From Alistipes sp. (lineage in GTDB: Bacteria > Bacteroidota > Bacteroidia > Bacteroidales > Rikenellaceae), in contig JAFYRB010000051.1 in NCBI GenBank assembly GCA_017559615.1, positions 1 through 64,000 on the forward strand: a stretch of 64,000 nucleotides of DNA. The letters are read 5' to 3'. Position numbers and translations under genes: made by a program. Shown here one piece after another: positions 54,249-61,507 of this stretch (positions within the stretch are counted from its first letter, which is position 1; the number at the start of each line of letters is the position of its first letter). The notes under the pieces are model-generated. The model had not been told where the DNA came from, did no database searches, and saw only the letters and a list, made by a program, of their open reading frames with translations.

Positions 54249-56246
54249 ATGAATAGAACAAAACTCTTTATTCTTGCTTTGGCTGGAATATTTGCAGTGT
54301 CGTGTGCTACCGACAATGTAGATCAGGTAGGTTCTACATCTGCCGAGACTGCTGCGATTAAGAAGTTCGTTAACACCCCAGAGAAGGCTGTTAATGGCGA
54401 GCTTATTATCTATGTTAATGAGTCTGCAGCCAAGCAGCTTGAGTCTGCAGAGATGGCTACACGTTCGGGCATTACGGCTCTTGATGCTGTCGCTGTGGAG
54501 CTTGGTGCTGAGCAGCTTAAGCCTGTATTTAACCTCAAGGTTAACGCAGAGCGTAAGCGCGAGATGGGTATGCACCGCTGGTATACTATGACATTCTCGG
54601 AGGAGGCTAATCTCGAGGTTGCTGCAAAGGCACTCGCATCACTCGATATCGTGGAGCGCGTGCAGTTCTCTACACGTGTTGAGGCCCCAAAACTTGAGGG
54701 TGTTGAGGTAGATCCTTCTACGGTTGCTCTTACACGCTCTTCGGGGCTTCCTTACGATGACCCTATGCTTAAGGACCAGTGGCACTACAACAACGATGGT
54801 AGTGTCGATTTCCCAGGTGCTAAGGCAGGTGCTGATATCAACCTCTTCGATGCGTGGGAACTTACTGCAGGTCGCCCAGATGTTGTTGTTGCGGTTGTTG
54901 ACGAGGGTGTATACTATGAGCATCCAGACCTTAAGCCAAATATGCGTGCTAACGAGGCAGAGCTTAATGGCCAGGAGGGTGTTGATGACGATGAAAATGG
55001 TTATGTAGATGATGTTTACGGTTATAACTTCGTAAATGGTGGTCGTATCACTTGGACACGTTCGGGTGACTCTGGTCACGCTACACACGTTGCAGGTACT
55101 GTAGCTGCTGTGAATAACAACGGTATCGGTGTTTCGGGTGTCGCAGGTGGTACAGGTAATGGCGATGGCGTGCGTATGATTTCTTGCCAGATTATCTCTG
55201 GTGGTACTGCAGCAGGTGTATCAGCTACAGCTGCTGCTGTTGAGTATGCTGCCGATAACGGTGCTTGCATATTGCAGAACTCTTGGGGCTTCGGTGCAGG
55301 TCAGATTTCTAACGATCAGGGCTTCGAGAATGGCTCAACAAGTGTTGAGGCTCAGGCATTTCTCTACTTTATGCAGACTAAGAACCATCCAAACCTCGAG
55401 GGTGGTATCGTAATCTTTGCTGCGGGTAACGATGGTAAGGCTGTTGCGGGCTACCCAGCTGCGTGGAACAAGCTTATCGCAGTTTCGGCTATTGCTCCAG
55501 ATGGTCTTCCTACATACTACACTTGCTACGACCGTGGCTGTAATGTGTCGGCACCAGGTGGTGAGTACTTCAAGCGTAATGGCTCGACAGTGGAGTCTGG
55601 TTGTGTTCTTTCGACATACCTTAACAATAAGTACTTCTACAGCCAGGGTACATCTATGGCTTGCCCTCACGTGTCGGGTATTGCAGCGTTGGCAATCTCT
55701 TATGCGGCTGATAACGGTATCGTATTGACACTCCCAGAGTTGAAGGATATCATCGTGTCATCGGTTAGCACTTTCGAGGAGTTCTCGGGCCAGAAGGCAA
55801 GCTACGCTGGTGGTTATATGAACCTCTCATCATATAACAACAAGATGGGTACTGGTTATATCGATGCATACCGTGTGTTGATGGCAGTACGTGGTACAGT
55901 ATGTATTCCACTCCCTGTTGGTGAGCAGGTTATCCTCGACATCAGCCCATATATCGGCGATGGTAAGGGTACAATTAAGATGCTTAAGTCGGATATCCCT
56001 CAGGAGGTAATCGACAAGCTCGGTATCGAGGATTGCAAGTTTATGGGTAGTAAGCTCCTTATGACTTGTACAAAGCCTGGTTCGGCACTCGTGAAGTTGA
56101 AGTATGTTGCAGGTGGTAACACCGTAGGTGGTGGTCAGATTACAGGTGGTATGGAGGCTGAGCAGGAGTTCGCGTTTATCGCTCGTCCAAACGTGAAGAT
56201 TGACGAGGGTACAGGTGCTCCACTTAACCCAGGTGGCTGGTTGTAA
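54249..56246 (+). CDS. Lipoprotein subtilisin-like protease (S8), copy 2
   Basis: A 665-residue paralogue of the 51540-53591 protease with the same plan: lipobox FAVSC, prodomain (KKFVNTPEKAVNGELIIYVN), a Thr-Arg boundary (LTRSSGLPYDDPM, Arg163), then Asp218 (VVDEGVYYEHPDLK), His277 in GHATHVAGTVAAV (copy 1 has GHGTH), the oxyanion region FAAGNDGKAVAG, and Ser469 (GTSMACPHVSG). The C-terminal domain also ends in GGWL. All triad residues are present. A small lipoprotein follows after 33 bases. Confidence 0.92.
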   Translation: MNRTKLFILALAGIFAVSCATDNVDQVGSTSAETAAIKKFVNTPEKAVNGELIIYVNESAAKQLESAEMATRSGITALDAVAVELGAEQLKPVFNLKVNAERKREMGMHRWYTMTFSEEANLEVAAKALASLDIVERVQFSTRVEAPKLEGVEVDPSTVALTRSSGLPYDDPMLKDQWHYNNDGSVDFPGAKAGADINLFDAWELTAGRPDVVVAVVDEGVYYEHPDLKPNMRANEAELNGQEGVDDDENGYVDDVYGYNFVNGGRITWTRSGDSGHATHVAGTVAAVNNNGIGVSGVAGGTGNGDGVRMISCQIISGGTAAGVSATAAAVEYAADNGACILQNSWGFGAGQISNDQGFENGSTSVEAQAFLYFMQTKNHPNLEGGIVIFAAGNDGKAVAGYPAAWNKLIAVSAIAPDGLPTYYTCYDRGCNVSAPGGEYFKRNGSTVESGCVLSTYLNNKYFYSQGTSMACPHVSGIAALAISYAADNGIVLTLPELKDIIVSSVSTFEEFSGQKASYAGGYMNLSSYNNKMGTGYIDAYRVLMAVRGTVCIPLPVGEQVILDISPYIGDGKGTIKMLKSDIPQEVIDKLGIEDCKFMGSKLLMTCTKPGSALVKLKYVAGGNTVGGGQITGGMEAEQEFAFIARPNVKIDEGTGAPLNPGGWL

Positions 56247-56279
56247 TCGATTGTTAATGCTAAAAAGTAATTTTAGGAT

Positions 56280-56714
56280 ATGAAAAAGTATTTCGCACTA
56301 TTTGCAGTTGTGCTTCTTGCATTTGTAGGCTGCAATAAGAATAATGGCCCTGCAGCAACTTCTGATATCGATGGTCAGTGGCACATTGTAGAGTGGAACA
56401 ACGAGACTCCAGAGTTTGATGTCTACATCGAGTTCAAGGCGGGTAAGTTTACTATCTACCAGCAGGTGTACTCTGTATTCTTTGAGAAGTTCGAGGGTAA
56501 CTACAATGTTAGCAATGGTATCGTAACAGGTACTTATACCGATGGCTCGAATTGGGCTTGTGGTTATAAGTTCGAGGTTGCGGGCAGCGAGCTTACACTT
56601 AAGAGCCAGGAGGATACTTCGATTGTAAGCGTTTACAAGAAGTGTACAATCCCTCAGTCGGTTATCAACGAGGCATCGAAGACTCGTGCTTCGGAGAGCA
56701 AGCCACTCTTGTAG
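56280..56714 (+). CDS. Small lipoprotein partner of subtilase copy 2
   Basis: A 144-residue lipoprotein (lipobox FVGC, Cys18), clearly related to the product of 53627-54085. Shared features include DGQWHIVEWNNETPEFDVYI, YQQVYSVFFEKFEGNYNVS, the internal cysteine in WACGYKF, LTLKSQEDTSIVSVYKKCTI and a C-terminal helix ending KTRASESKPLL. Predicted lipocalin-like barrel. Function unknown; linked to its protease by gene order. Confidence 0.75.
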   Translation: MKKYFALFAVVLLAFVGCNKNNGPAATSDIDGQWHIVEWNNETPEFDVYIEFKAGKFTIYQQVYSVFFEKFEGNYNVSNGIVTGTYTDGSNWACGYKFEVAGSELTLKSQEDTSIVSVYKKCTIPQSVINEASKTRASESKPLL

Positions 56715-56730
56715 TCCGAGGGTTTAGCCA

Positions 56731-56771
56731 AAATAGGGTGTCCACAGTGATGTTGGGCGCCCTATTTTTTT
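56731..56771 (+). terminator. Terminator after the second protease/lipoprotein pair
   Basis: AAATAGGGTGTCCA and TGGGCGCCCTATTT form an imperfect stem followed by T residues, 17 bases after the stop. Confidence 0.82.
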
Positions 56772-56821
56772 GTACATTGTAGAAAAACGGCGAAAAAAGT
56801 TTCTATTTGCGAAAATATGTA

Positions 56822-56829
56822 TATATTTG
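56822..56829 (+). promoter_or_regulatory. -7 element of the three-gene BACON lipoprotein operon
   Basis: TATATTTG about 97 bases before the ATG at 56926; TTG at 56807-56809 is too close for the usual spacing. Confidence 0.5.
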
Positions 56830-56925
56830 TATTGTGAAGAAAGTTTTTCTTCGCAAAGCCTCTGTGCGATAGGGCGCCGAGGGGTAGATGAGAATTAATC
56901 TAAAACAATAAATTAACTTAAAACT

Positions 56926-58368
56926 ATGAAAAAACTATTTGCATTATTGCTCCTTTTCCCGCTATTTGTAGTGGGATGTAATGATGGCCAAGGTGATGAG
57001 CCATCGCAGTTTGATCCTGCATTGGAGTTGACCTCTGCGGAGGTTATGGATTTCGCTGCCGAGGGTGGCGAGGGTGAGATTACCTATAACCTTAAGAAGG
57101 GTAGCTCGCCTGTTGGTGAGGAGGATGTTGTAGATAAGGCCTCTCCTGTGGCTATTCGTACATCGCAGGATTGGATTACAATTCTCTACGATGAGAGCAT
57201 CTATGGTGTTGTGAAGTTCGCAGTTGCCGAGAATACCGCGGAAGAGCAGCGTACGGCTGTTATCACAGTTATTTACTCTTCGCTATCGTTCGACGTTACT
57301 GTAAAGCAGGCTGCTGCAACCGTAGCTCCAGCACCAAGCATCGAGGGCTGGTATGTAGTAGGTTCGATGACAAACAATTGGGATGTCGCAGCAGGTATTG
57401 CTATGGAGCAGGTTGAGGGCTTCTACGTTGCTCGTGGCGTTGAGCTTGCTACAACCGATTCATTCAAGTTCGTTAAGGATGGCTCGTTGCAGAATAGCTT
57501 TGGTGGTAATGGTAAGCTTGCCGAGCGCGACTATAAGTATGCAGCCTCGAAGTATGGTAGCGATATTCGCGTTAAGGAGGCTGGCGTTTATGACCTCTAT
57601 ATCAACGAGGCTTGCGACTCTTACTACATTATGAGCGAGGGTAAGCACCCATCTACCGCAAACGAGGAGATTGCCGAGGGTGAGGATGTATGGTACGTTA
57701 CAGGTCTTGGTGATGCGATGCGTATGCGTAAGTCGGGTCTCTATCAGAGCGTATCGGGTGTGAAGATTGGTGCCGAGGGCTTCAAACTATATCACAGCCT
57801 TACTGATACCACCTATGGTGCTGAGGAGGATGCAGTAGCGGAGATTGGTGCAGAGATTATTGTCGTTGCGGAGTCACAGAATAATATCAAGGTTGCTGCA
57901 CAGGAGAATAGCGTATATAGTATCTTCTTCAATATTGAGGAGGGTAAGGTATGGGTTATGCCTCAGGGTTCGAAACCAGATGTATTGCATACTTGTACCT
58001 CTGCCGAGGGTGTGTGGTTTACCGCAAATAACTTTATGGTTTCACTCCAGGGCAAGAGCCTTCGTGTAACCATCGACTGCAATAGCGCAGTAGCAAACGA
58101 CGATGCTATCATCCCTGCTGCGACATATTCAGTAGGTGGTGAGGATGGTAATATCATCAATGCTGAGATGTGTGAGGTTGCTAACGAGGATGGTAAGTCT
58201 CCTATCATAAGTGGTTCGGTGACAATCAGCCATATTGATGGAGGTTACGACATATATGTGGACGTTGTTACTGCAAAGCAGCATCGTATCCGTGCTCAGT
58301 ATGTTGGAGTGTTGGCATCTAATGCATTTATGGGTGGTGCTGTTAATAATCCAGGTTCATCAAACTAA
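56926..58368 (+). CDS. BACON-domain lipoprotein with two SusE/F-like modules
   Basis: A 480-residue lipoprotein (lipobox VVGC). A BACON-type beta-sandwich (about 33-128; VMDFAAEGGEGEITYNLKKG, SQDWITILYD) is followed by two modules that resemble the surface starch-binding domains of SusE/SusF: SIEGWYVVGSMTNNWDVAAG with FKFVKDGSLQ (about 140-240), and DVWYVTGLGDAMRMR with FKLYHSLTDTTYG (about 250-350). The last 125 residues form another beta module of the kind seen in the 760-residue lipoprotein. The similarity suggests binding of an extracellular polymer. The next gene starts five bases after the stop. Confidence 0.78.
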   Translation: MKKLFALLLLFPLFVVGCNDGQGDEPSQFDPALELTSAEVMDFAAEGGEGEITYNLKKGSSPVGEEDVVDKASPVAIRTSQDWITILYDESIYGVVKFAVAENTAEEQRTAVITVIYSSLSFDVTVKQAAATVAPAPSIEGWYVVGSMTNNWDVAAGIAMEQVEGFYVARGVELATTDSFKFVKDGSLQNSFGGNGKLAERDYKYAASKYGSDIRVKEAGVYDLYINEACDSYYIMSEGKHPSTANEEIAEGEDVWYVTGLGDAMRMRKSGLYQSVSGVKIGAEGFKLYHSLTDTTYGAEEDAVAEIGAEIIVVAESQNNIKVAAQENSVYSIFFNIEEGKVWVMPQGSKPDVLHTCTSAEGVWFTANNFMVSLQGKSLRVTIDCNSAVANDDAIIPAATYSVGGEDGNIINAEMCEVANEDGKSPIISGSVTISHIDGGYDIYVDVVTAKQHRIRAQYVGVLASNAFMGGAVNNPGSSN

Positions 58369-58372
58369 AGTT

Positions 58373-60022
58373 ATGAATCGATTTTTAGCGATATTAGCCT
58401 TCATAGGTTTGCTCTTTGCGGCGTGTGAACCAACGGTGGAGCAGCCAGTGAATGGTTGTGAGTCAAATCTTATAGTAAATACCTCTATCATTGTTGTTGA
58501 TGCAGAGGGTGGTGAAGGTGAGATTCTCTATACCATCAGCCAGCCTGTAGAGGGTGTGGAGGTAGAGGTTACAACAACTTCGGAGTGGATTTCGGATATC
58601 GCTGTTGCCGAAAGCATACGTTTTACTGTCGAGCCAAATACCACCTCGGAGTCGCGTGTAGCTATCATCAATATCTACTATGGCGCAGATAAGTGTAGTG
58701 TAGGTGTTCAGCAGTCGGGCACGAATGGTGGTGTAGATGATATCTCTATAGCCGTTCAGTCACGAAAGGTAAAAGTGTCAGCTGTGGGTGGCGAGCAGAG
58801 TGTTGATTATGCTATTATAGGTGGTACTGAGGGTGCTATCGTGGAGGCAGTGGCCGATGTTAATTGGATTACGGATATCAACGTAGATAGCGAGAGTGTC
58901 GCATTTGTTGTTGCGAAGAATATATCTTCGAAGCAGCGTGAGGCAACTCTTACGTTGAGCTACGAGAGTGCATCAGCAACGGTTACCGTGACACAGGAGG
59001 GTGCTGTAAACGAGGTGGTGCTTACGGCATCTACCACTACACCACGTGTAGGTAAAAGTGTCTCATTTAGTGTTGTTTATGCTGGCGAGGATGTAACTAC
59101 GGAGTCGGTTATTTGCGACTATTACACCAGAGAGGAGCTTCCTAATCCTGTGACATTTGACGAGGTTGGTGAGCGTGCTGTTGTTGCGCAGTATGGTGGT
59201 AATACCTCGAAGGTGTTGTCTATTACCATATTTTCGGCTGACTCTCCAGAGTTCCCTGTTGATAGCGATGCTTCGAACTACAACTTTAAGTATCGTATGT
59301 TGCTCATTGACCATACGGGTACGGATTGTGGCTACTGCCCAAATATGATGCAGTCGCTAAAGGAGATAGAAGAGGATCCTACGTATAATGACTACTTCAA
59401 CATTGCAATGGCACATTCGTATAACACCAGCGATCCGGCTTATTCGAATACAGCTCTTACGATGCGCTACTACTATCAGAAGACTCTTGGGGTGCTTACG
59501 GGCTTCCCAACCCTCACCTATAACATACAGTATGGTAACTCGTCAAGTAGCAACATTAGCTATATAAAGTCGCACTTCAACAAACTTAGGAAGGAGAGTA
59601 CGGATGCTGCGGTGGCTGTGGCTACGAAACTCGATGGTGATAAGGTTATTGTCAGTGCATCGCTTAAGTCGAAGCAGGCACGCCACTACAAGTTCAATAT
59701 TCTTCTTCTTGAGGATGATATTTATGGTTCCCAGTATGGTGCATCACAGAGTTGGATGAACTATCATAATAATGCTGTACGTAGCTGTTATGCGACTGTA
59801 AGTCAGATGGATATCTCTGGTGAGGAGTGGGGTTATGTCGGTGCAGAGACTACATCGTACAAGGTCTTCGAGATGACTATCAGCGATAGTCGCATTGTAA
59901 AGCAAAATTGCAAGGTGTTGGTCGTAATCACTGCGCAGGATAGTCAGTACGGCAATAAATATGAGGTTGTCAACACTACGATGTGTGGCCTCGACGAAAG
60001 CAAACCATTTGAGTATAGATAA
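58373..60022 (+). CDS. Omp28-type lipoprotein with two BACON domains
   Basis: A 549-residue lipoprotein (lipobox FAAC). Two BACON-like domains (about 25-122 and 125-215; VVDAEGGEGEILYTISQPVE and VSAVGGEQSVDYAIIGGTEG) precede an Ig-like stretch and an Omp28-related, thioredoxin-like domain starting LLIDHTGTDCGYCPNMMQ with a CGYC redox motif (Cys319 and Cys322). I choose ATG 58373 because the signal peptide starts there; the longer frame overlaps the previous gene. Possibly a surface or periplasmic disulfide-active protein; Omp28 proteins are described as outer-membrane-associated. Confidence 0.85.
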   Translation: MNRFLAILAFIGLLFAACEPTVEQPVNGCESNLIVNTSIIVVDAEGGEGEILYTISQPVEGVEVEVTTTSEWISDIAVAESIRFTVEPNTTSESRVAIINIYYGADKCSVGVQQSGTNGGVDDISIAVQSRKVKVSAVGGEQSVDYAIIGGTEGAIVEAVADVNWITDINVDSESVAFVVAKNISSKQREATLTLSYESASATVTVTQEGAVNEVVLTASTTTPRVGKSVSFSVVYAGEDVTTESVICDYYTREELPNPVTFDEVGERAVVAQYGGNTSKVLSITIFSADSPEFPVDSDASNYNFKYRMLLIDHTGTDCGYCPNMMQSLKEIEEDPTYNDYFNIAMAHSYNTSDPAYSNTALTMRYYYQKTLGVLTGFPTLTYNIQYGNSSSSNISYIKSHFNKLRKESTDAAVAVATKLDGDKVIVSASLKSKQARHYKFNILLLEDDIYGSQYGASQSWMNYHNNAVRSCYATVSQMDISGEEWGYVGAETTSYKVFEMTISDSRIVKQNCKVLVVITAQDSQYGNKYEVVNTTMCGLDESKPFEYR

Positions 60023-60057
60023 CGTAAAACTAAAACCTTAAAACTATAACAAAACTT

Positions 60058-61359
60058 ATGAAAAGACTATCACTAATTTTTGCGCTTTGCGCACTCCTCT
60101 TTGCAGCTTGCGAGCCTCAGCAGGAGGTTGTCAAGGGAAAGCTTACCCTTACATCACAGTCGGTGATGAATTTTGAGGCTGCGGGTGGCCAGGGTGAGAT
60201 TACCTTTGCATTTGTTGAGGGTGAGACACGTGCTAACAATGTCACAGCTGCTGCTGTGGTTGATTGGATTACCGACCTTAATGTGGGTGATGGCAAGGTG
60301 ACTTTCAACGTTGCTGCAAACAGTGGTGAGGAGCGCAACGCAACCATCAAGGTTGAGTGTGGCGCGGATAGCTTCCAGGTTATGATTATGCAGGGTGGTG
60401 CTGCGGCTGTTGATGTAAACTTTACAGCTACTCACGTAGGTGGTACCTTCTATGGTAAGTTTATTGTTACTGGCGGTCAGACCGAGGGTTTCAACTATCA
60501 CATCATCTTGACTGACACACAGCCTTTGAATTATAACGTTCTCAGCAGCGATATCGAGTATCGTTTGGATCTCTACGCTGGCGAGTCAGCAGAGTTTAGC
60601 GATGAGTTGCGTATCCCACTAGGTACTTACACTATCGACCAGTCAAGCTCAAACCGCATTGGTACCATCGACGCATATGCCAGCTATAGCTATGTCTATA
60701 TTAACGGCGTATCAAAAGCCTTTAAGACAGGTACTCTTGTTGTTAGCGAGACAGGTATTGTAGGTGATTTTACATTGATGAATGGCGAGGTTCACCACGT
60801 AGAGTATAATGGCGCTCCTGTTTTGGAGGATTACCGTGAGGATACCTTCGCAGATGTATATCCTGTTAGCCAGTACACCGATACTCTCTCATTCGACGTA
60901 ACAGGTGGTTATATGTATGCTTACTATCGTGGTGATTGGTTTGGTACAGGTCACGACGTATGGTTTATGCATATGATCGAGGAGAAGGCTGGTTTCTCGG
61001 GCGTATATCTTATCTTCAATTTCATTGTGCCAAAGTCTTTGGGTGGCTACGACAATAAGGAGGGCTTCCTCGGCGAGTATACCCTCACCGATCCTAAGAA
61101 GTCTATGGAGTATACCTTCCCTGCTGGTCGCTTGCGTGATGATAGTCAGATGCTTAACGCATACTATATGGAGTGCGTAGGTGGTCAGATTGATATGTCG
61201 AAGGCAGCACCTATCAAGGATGGTACTATCAAGGTTGAGAAGATTGACGGTTACACCGTTATCACAATTGATGGTAAGGATGATGCTGGCAACGACATCA
61301 AGGGTACATTTAGCGGCGAAGTTCGCGAGTATGACAACCAGGGTGTTGTGGTTAAGTAA
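60058..61359 (+). CDS. BACON-type lipoprotein with repeated beta modules
   Basis: A 433-residue lipoprotein (lipobox FAAC). A BACON-like domain (about 25-122; VMNFEAAGGQGEITFAF, VVDWITDLN) is followed by two beta modules (about 125-260 and 275-433) that end with DFTLMNGEVHHVEYNGAP and IKGTFSGEVREY, patterns shared with the modules in the 760-residue lipoprotein. No catalytic motif. Third gene of the operon, 35 bases after the Omp28-type gene, closed by a terminator. Confidence 0.75.
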   Translation: MKRLSLIFALCALLFAACEPQQEVVKGKLTLTSQSVMNFEAAGGQGEITFAFVEGETRANNVTAAAVVDWITDLNVGDGKVTFNVAANSGEERNATIKVECGADSFQVMIMQGGAAAVDVNFTATHVGGTFYGKFIVTGGQTEGFNYHIILTDTQPLNYNVLSSDIEYRLDLYAGESAEFSDELRIPLGTYTIDQSSSNRIGTIDAYASYSYVYINGVSKAFKTGTLVVSETGIVGDFTLMNGEVHHVEYNGAPVLEDYREDTFADVYPVSQYTDTLSFDVTGGYMYAYYRGDWFGTGHDVWFMHMIEEKAGFSGVYLIFNFIVPKSLGGYDNKEGFLGEYTLTDPKKSMEYTFPAGRLRDDSQMLNAYYMECVGGQIDMSKAAPIKDGTIKVEKIDGYTVITIDGKDDAGNDIKGTFSGEVREYDNQGVVVK

Positions 61360-61383
61360 TTCACACCAAGTCTATAAAAATAT

Positions 61384-61411
61384 AGCCCCGAATCTCTTCG
61401 GGGCTTTTTTT
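61384..61411 (+). terminator. Terminator of the BACON lipoprotein operon
   Basis: AGCCCCGAA and TTCGGGGCT form the stem, followed by a run of T residues. Confidence 0.92.
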
Positions 61412-61446
61412 GCCCCTCGATGCTGGTAAAAATTAAATATTTTTGC

Positions 61447-61454
61447 TAAATTTG
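61447..61454 (+). promoter_or_regulatory. -7 element of the 800-residue lipoprotein gene
   Basis: TAAATTTG fits TAnnTTTG; no TTG at the usual distance. Leader about 50 bases. Confidence 0.5.
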
Positions 61455-61507
61455 CATAGGTGTAATAACATAACTCTGAAGAGAGTATAATCAATAGTAA
61501 ATATCCT

